From NCBI GenBank assembly GCA_947463775.1, contig CANHVD010000408.1, forward strand, positions 1 to 5,770: a stretch of DNA of 5,770 bases, read 5' to 3'. The notes under the pieces are model-generated. The model was not told the DNA's origin. It searched no databases and worked only from the letters and a program-made list of their open reading frames with translations. Origin of the DNA: Planctomycetaceae bacterium. Lineage in GTDB: Bacteria; Planctomycetota; Planctomycetia; Planctomycetales; Planctomycetaceae. Below, piece after piece: positions 5,328 through 5,770 of this stretch; position 1 is the first letter of the stretch; every line of letters starts with the position of its first letter. The translations under genes and the position numbers were made by a program.

Positions 5328-5770
5328 ATGAACTACGTTGCCTACGCCGATGATGTTGAAACGATTCCGATCGATGAAGCTGCGGATATTCAGAAGGTGG
5401 TTCTTGCCCTTAAGTCAATTCTGGCGCGGAGCCACGCGAAAAGTGGTGCGTTCCGCGCGGACGTACATGTCAAGACGCATGGTTATGCACGCGGAGAATT
5501 TCGCGTCCTGCCAAATCTTCCTGATGAGCTTGCCCAAGGACTGTTTGAGCATGATGGCGTTCATCCCGCCGTGGTTCGGTTCTCGAACTCGTCCAGCCAG
5601 TTACAGCCCGACGCGATTCCGGATGGTCGGGGATTGGCTATCAAGGTGCTCAACGTGAATGGGGAAATGATATCGGCTGATGAACAGCCGAGCCGGTCCC
5701 AGGATTTCCTGATGATCAATCATTCTGTGTTCTTCGTGCCAAATGTTAAAGACTATCTGAGACTGGAACA
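5328..5770 (+). CDS. Catalase-like heme protein, N-terminal part (3' partial)
   Basis: Open from ATG 5328 to the window edge (147 whole codons). The sequence follows the heme-catalase fold pattern: VKTHGYARGEF (48-58), with His51 at the place of the distal catalytic His; VRFSNSS (83-89), matching the VRFS strand with the conserved Ser; DGRGLAIKV (99-107); and DFLMINHSVFFVPNV (126-140), with Asn131 in the place of the catalytic Asn of the family's NNTPVFF-like motif. The N terminus is shorter than in classical catalases, which points to the catalase-related (y4iL/SrpA-like) branch. The proximal Tyr heme ligand would lie beyond the edge. The ribosome site (GTGAG, 5320-5324) is weak and close; an in-frame GTG at 5283 would add 15 residues. 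It lies 74 bases after the transporter stop, so co-transcription is possible. Likely role is peroxide or organic peroxide chemistry; true catalase activity is uncertain. Confidence 0.85.
   Translation, partial: MNYVAYADDVETIPIDEAADIQKVVLALKSILARSHAKSGAFRADVHVKTHGYARGEFRVLPNLPDELAQGLFEHDGVHPAVVRFSNSSSQLQPDAIPDGRGLAIKVLNVNGEMISADEQPSRSQDFLMINHSVFFVPNVKDYLRLE

Noticed and set aside
5338..5658. 106-codon plus-strand frame near the right end
   Set aside because: It lies in another frame inside the catalase-like gene, whose frame carries clear family motifs; this one is Arg/Met/Ser-rich with none.

Overview
The window looks like chromosomal DNA of a planctomycete (Planctomycetota; a Rhodopirellula/Gimesia/Fuerstiella-like organism is plausible). 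The main reasons are a BBP7-type outer-membrane barrel protein, a family I know mainly from this phylum, and a large secreted protein combining a Cna-B/SpaA-like module, FG-GAP/VCBS propeller blades and a fibronectin-III-like domain. The genus cannot be fixed from the sequence alone. There is no transposase, tRNA, rRNA, CRISPR array or integrase.

Layout. (1) Positions 1-1867, plus strand: the C-terminal 621 residues of a larger secreted or surface protein whose start lies upstream of the window. (2) 1864-3204, minus strand: a BBP7/DUF1551-like outer-membrane beta-barrel protein with a signal peptide, a striking seven-cysteine cluster and a C-terminal aromatic residue. It converges on gene 1 so tightly that both TAA stops share one TTAA palindrome. 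(3) 3205-4068: about 860 bases without a convincing protein gene. This gap holds a hairpin in the leader of the barrel gene and, at about 3815-3979, a possible plus-strand structured RNA: a promoter-like pair, a 13-bp interrupted stem-loop, and a strong hairpin followed by T6 that looks like an intrinsic terminator. (4) 4069-5770, plus strand: three genes in a row with short gaps of 102 and 74 bases, namely a small cupin protein, a VIT1/CCC1-family Fe2+/Mn2+ transporter, and the N-terminal part of a catalase-like heme protein cut by the window edge.

How they fit together. Genes 1 and 2 are both envelope proteins, but they are convergent and need not be functionally linked. The transporter and the catalase-like protein suggest handling of iron or manganese and of peroxide; the cupin has no known substrate. 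The most interesting part is the untranslated stretch before the cupin gene. It could be an independent small RNA or an attenuator-type leader, because a seven-pair alternative stem can be drawn that excludes the terminator stem. A competing explanation is a 102-codon reading frame on the opposite strand. Everything here was read by eye; no search or folding program was run.
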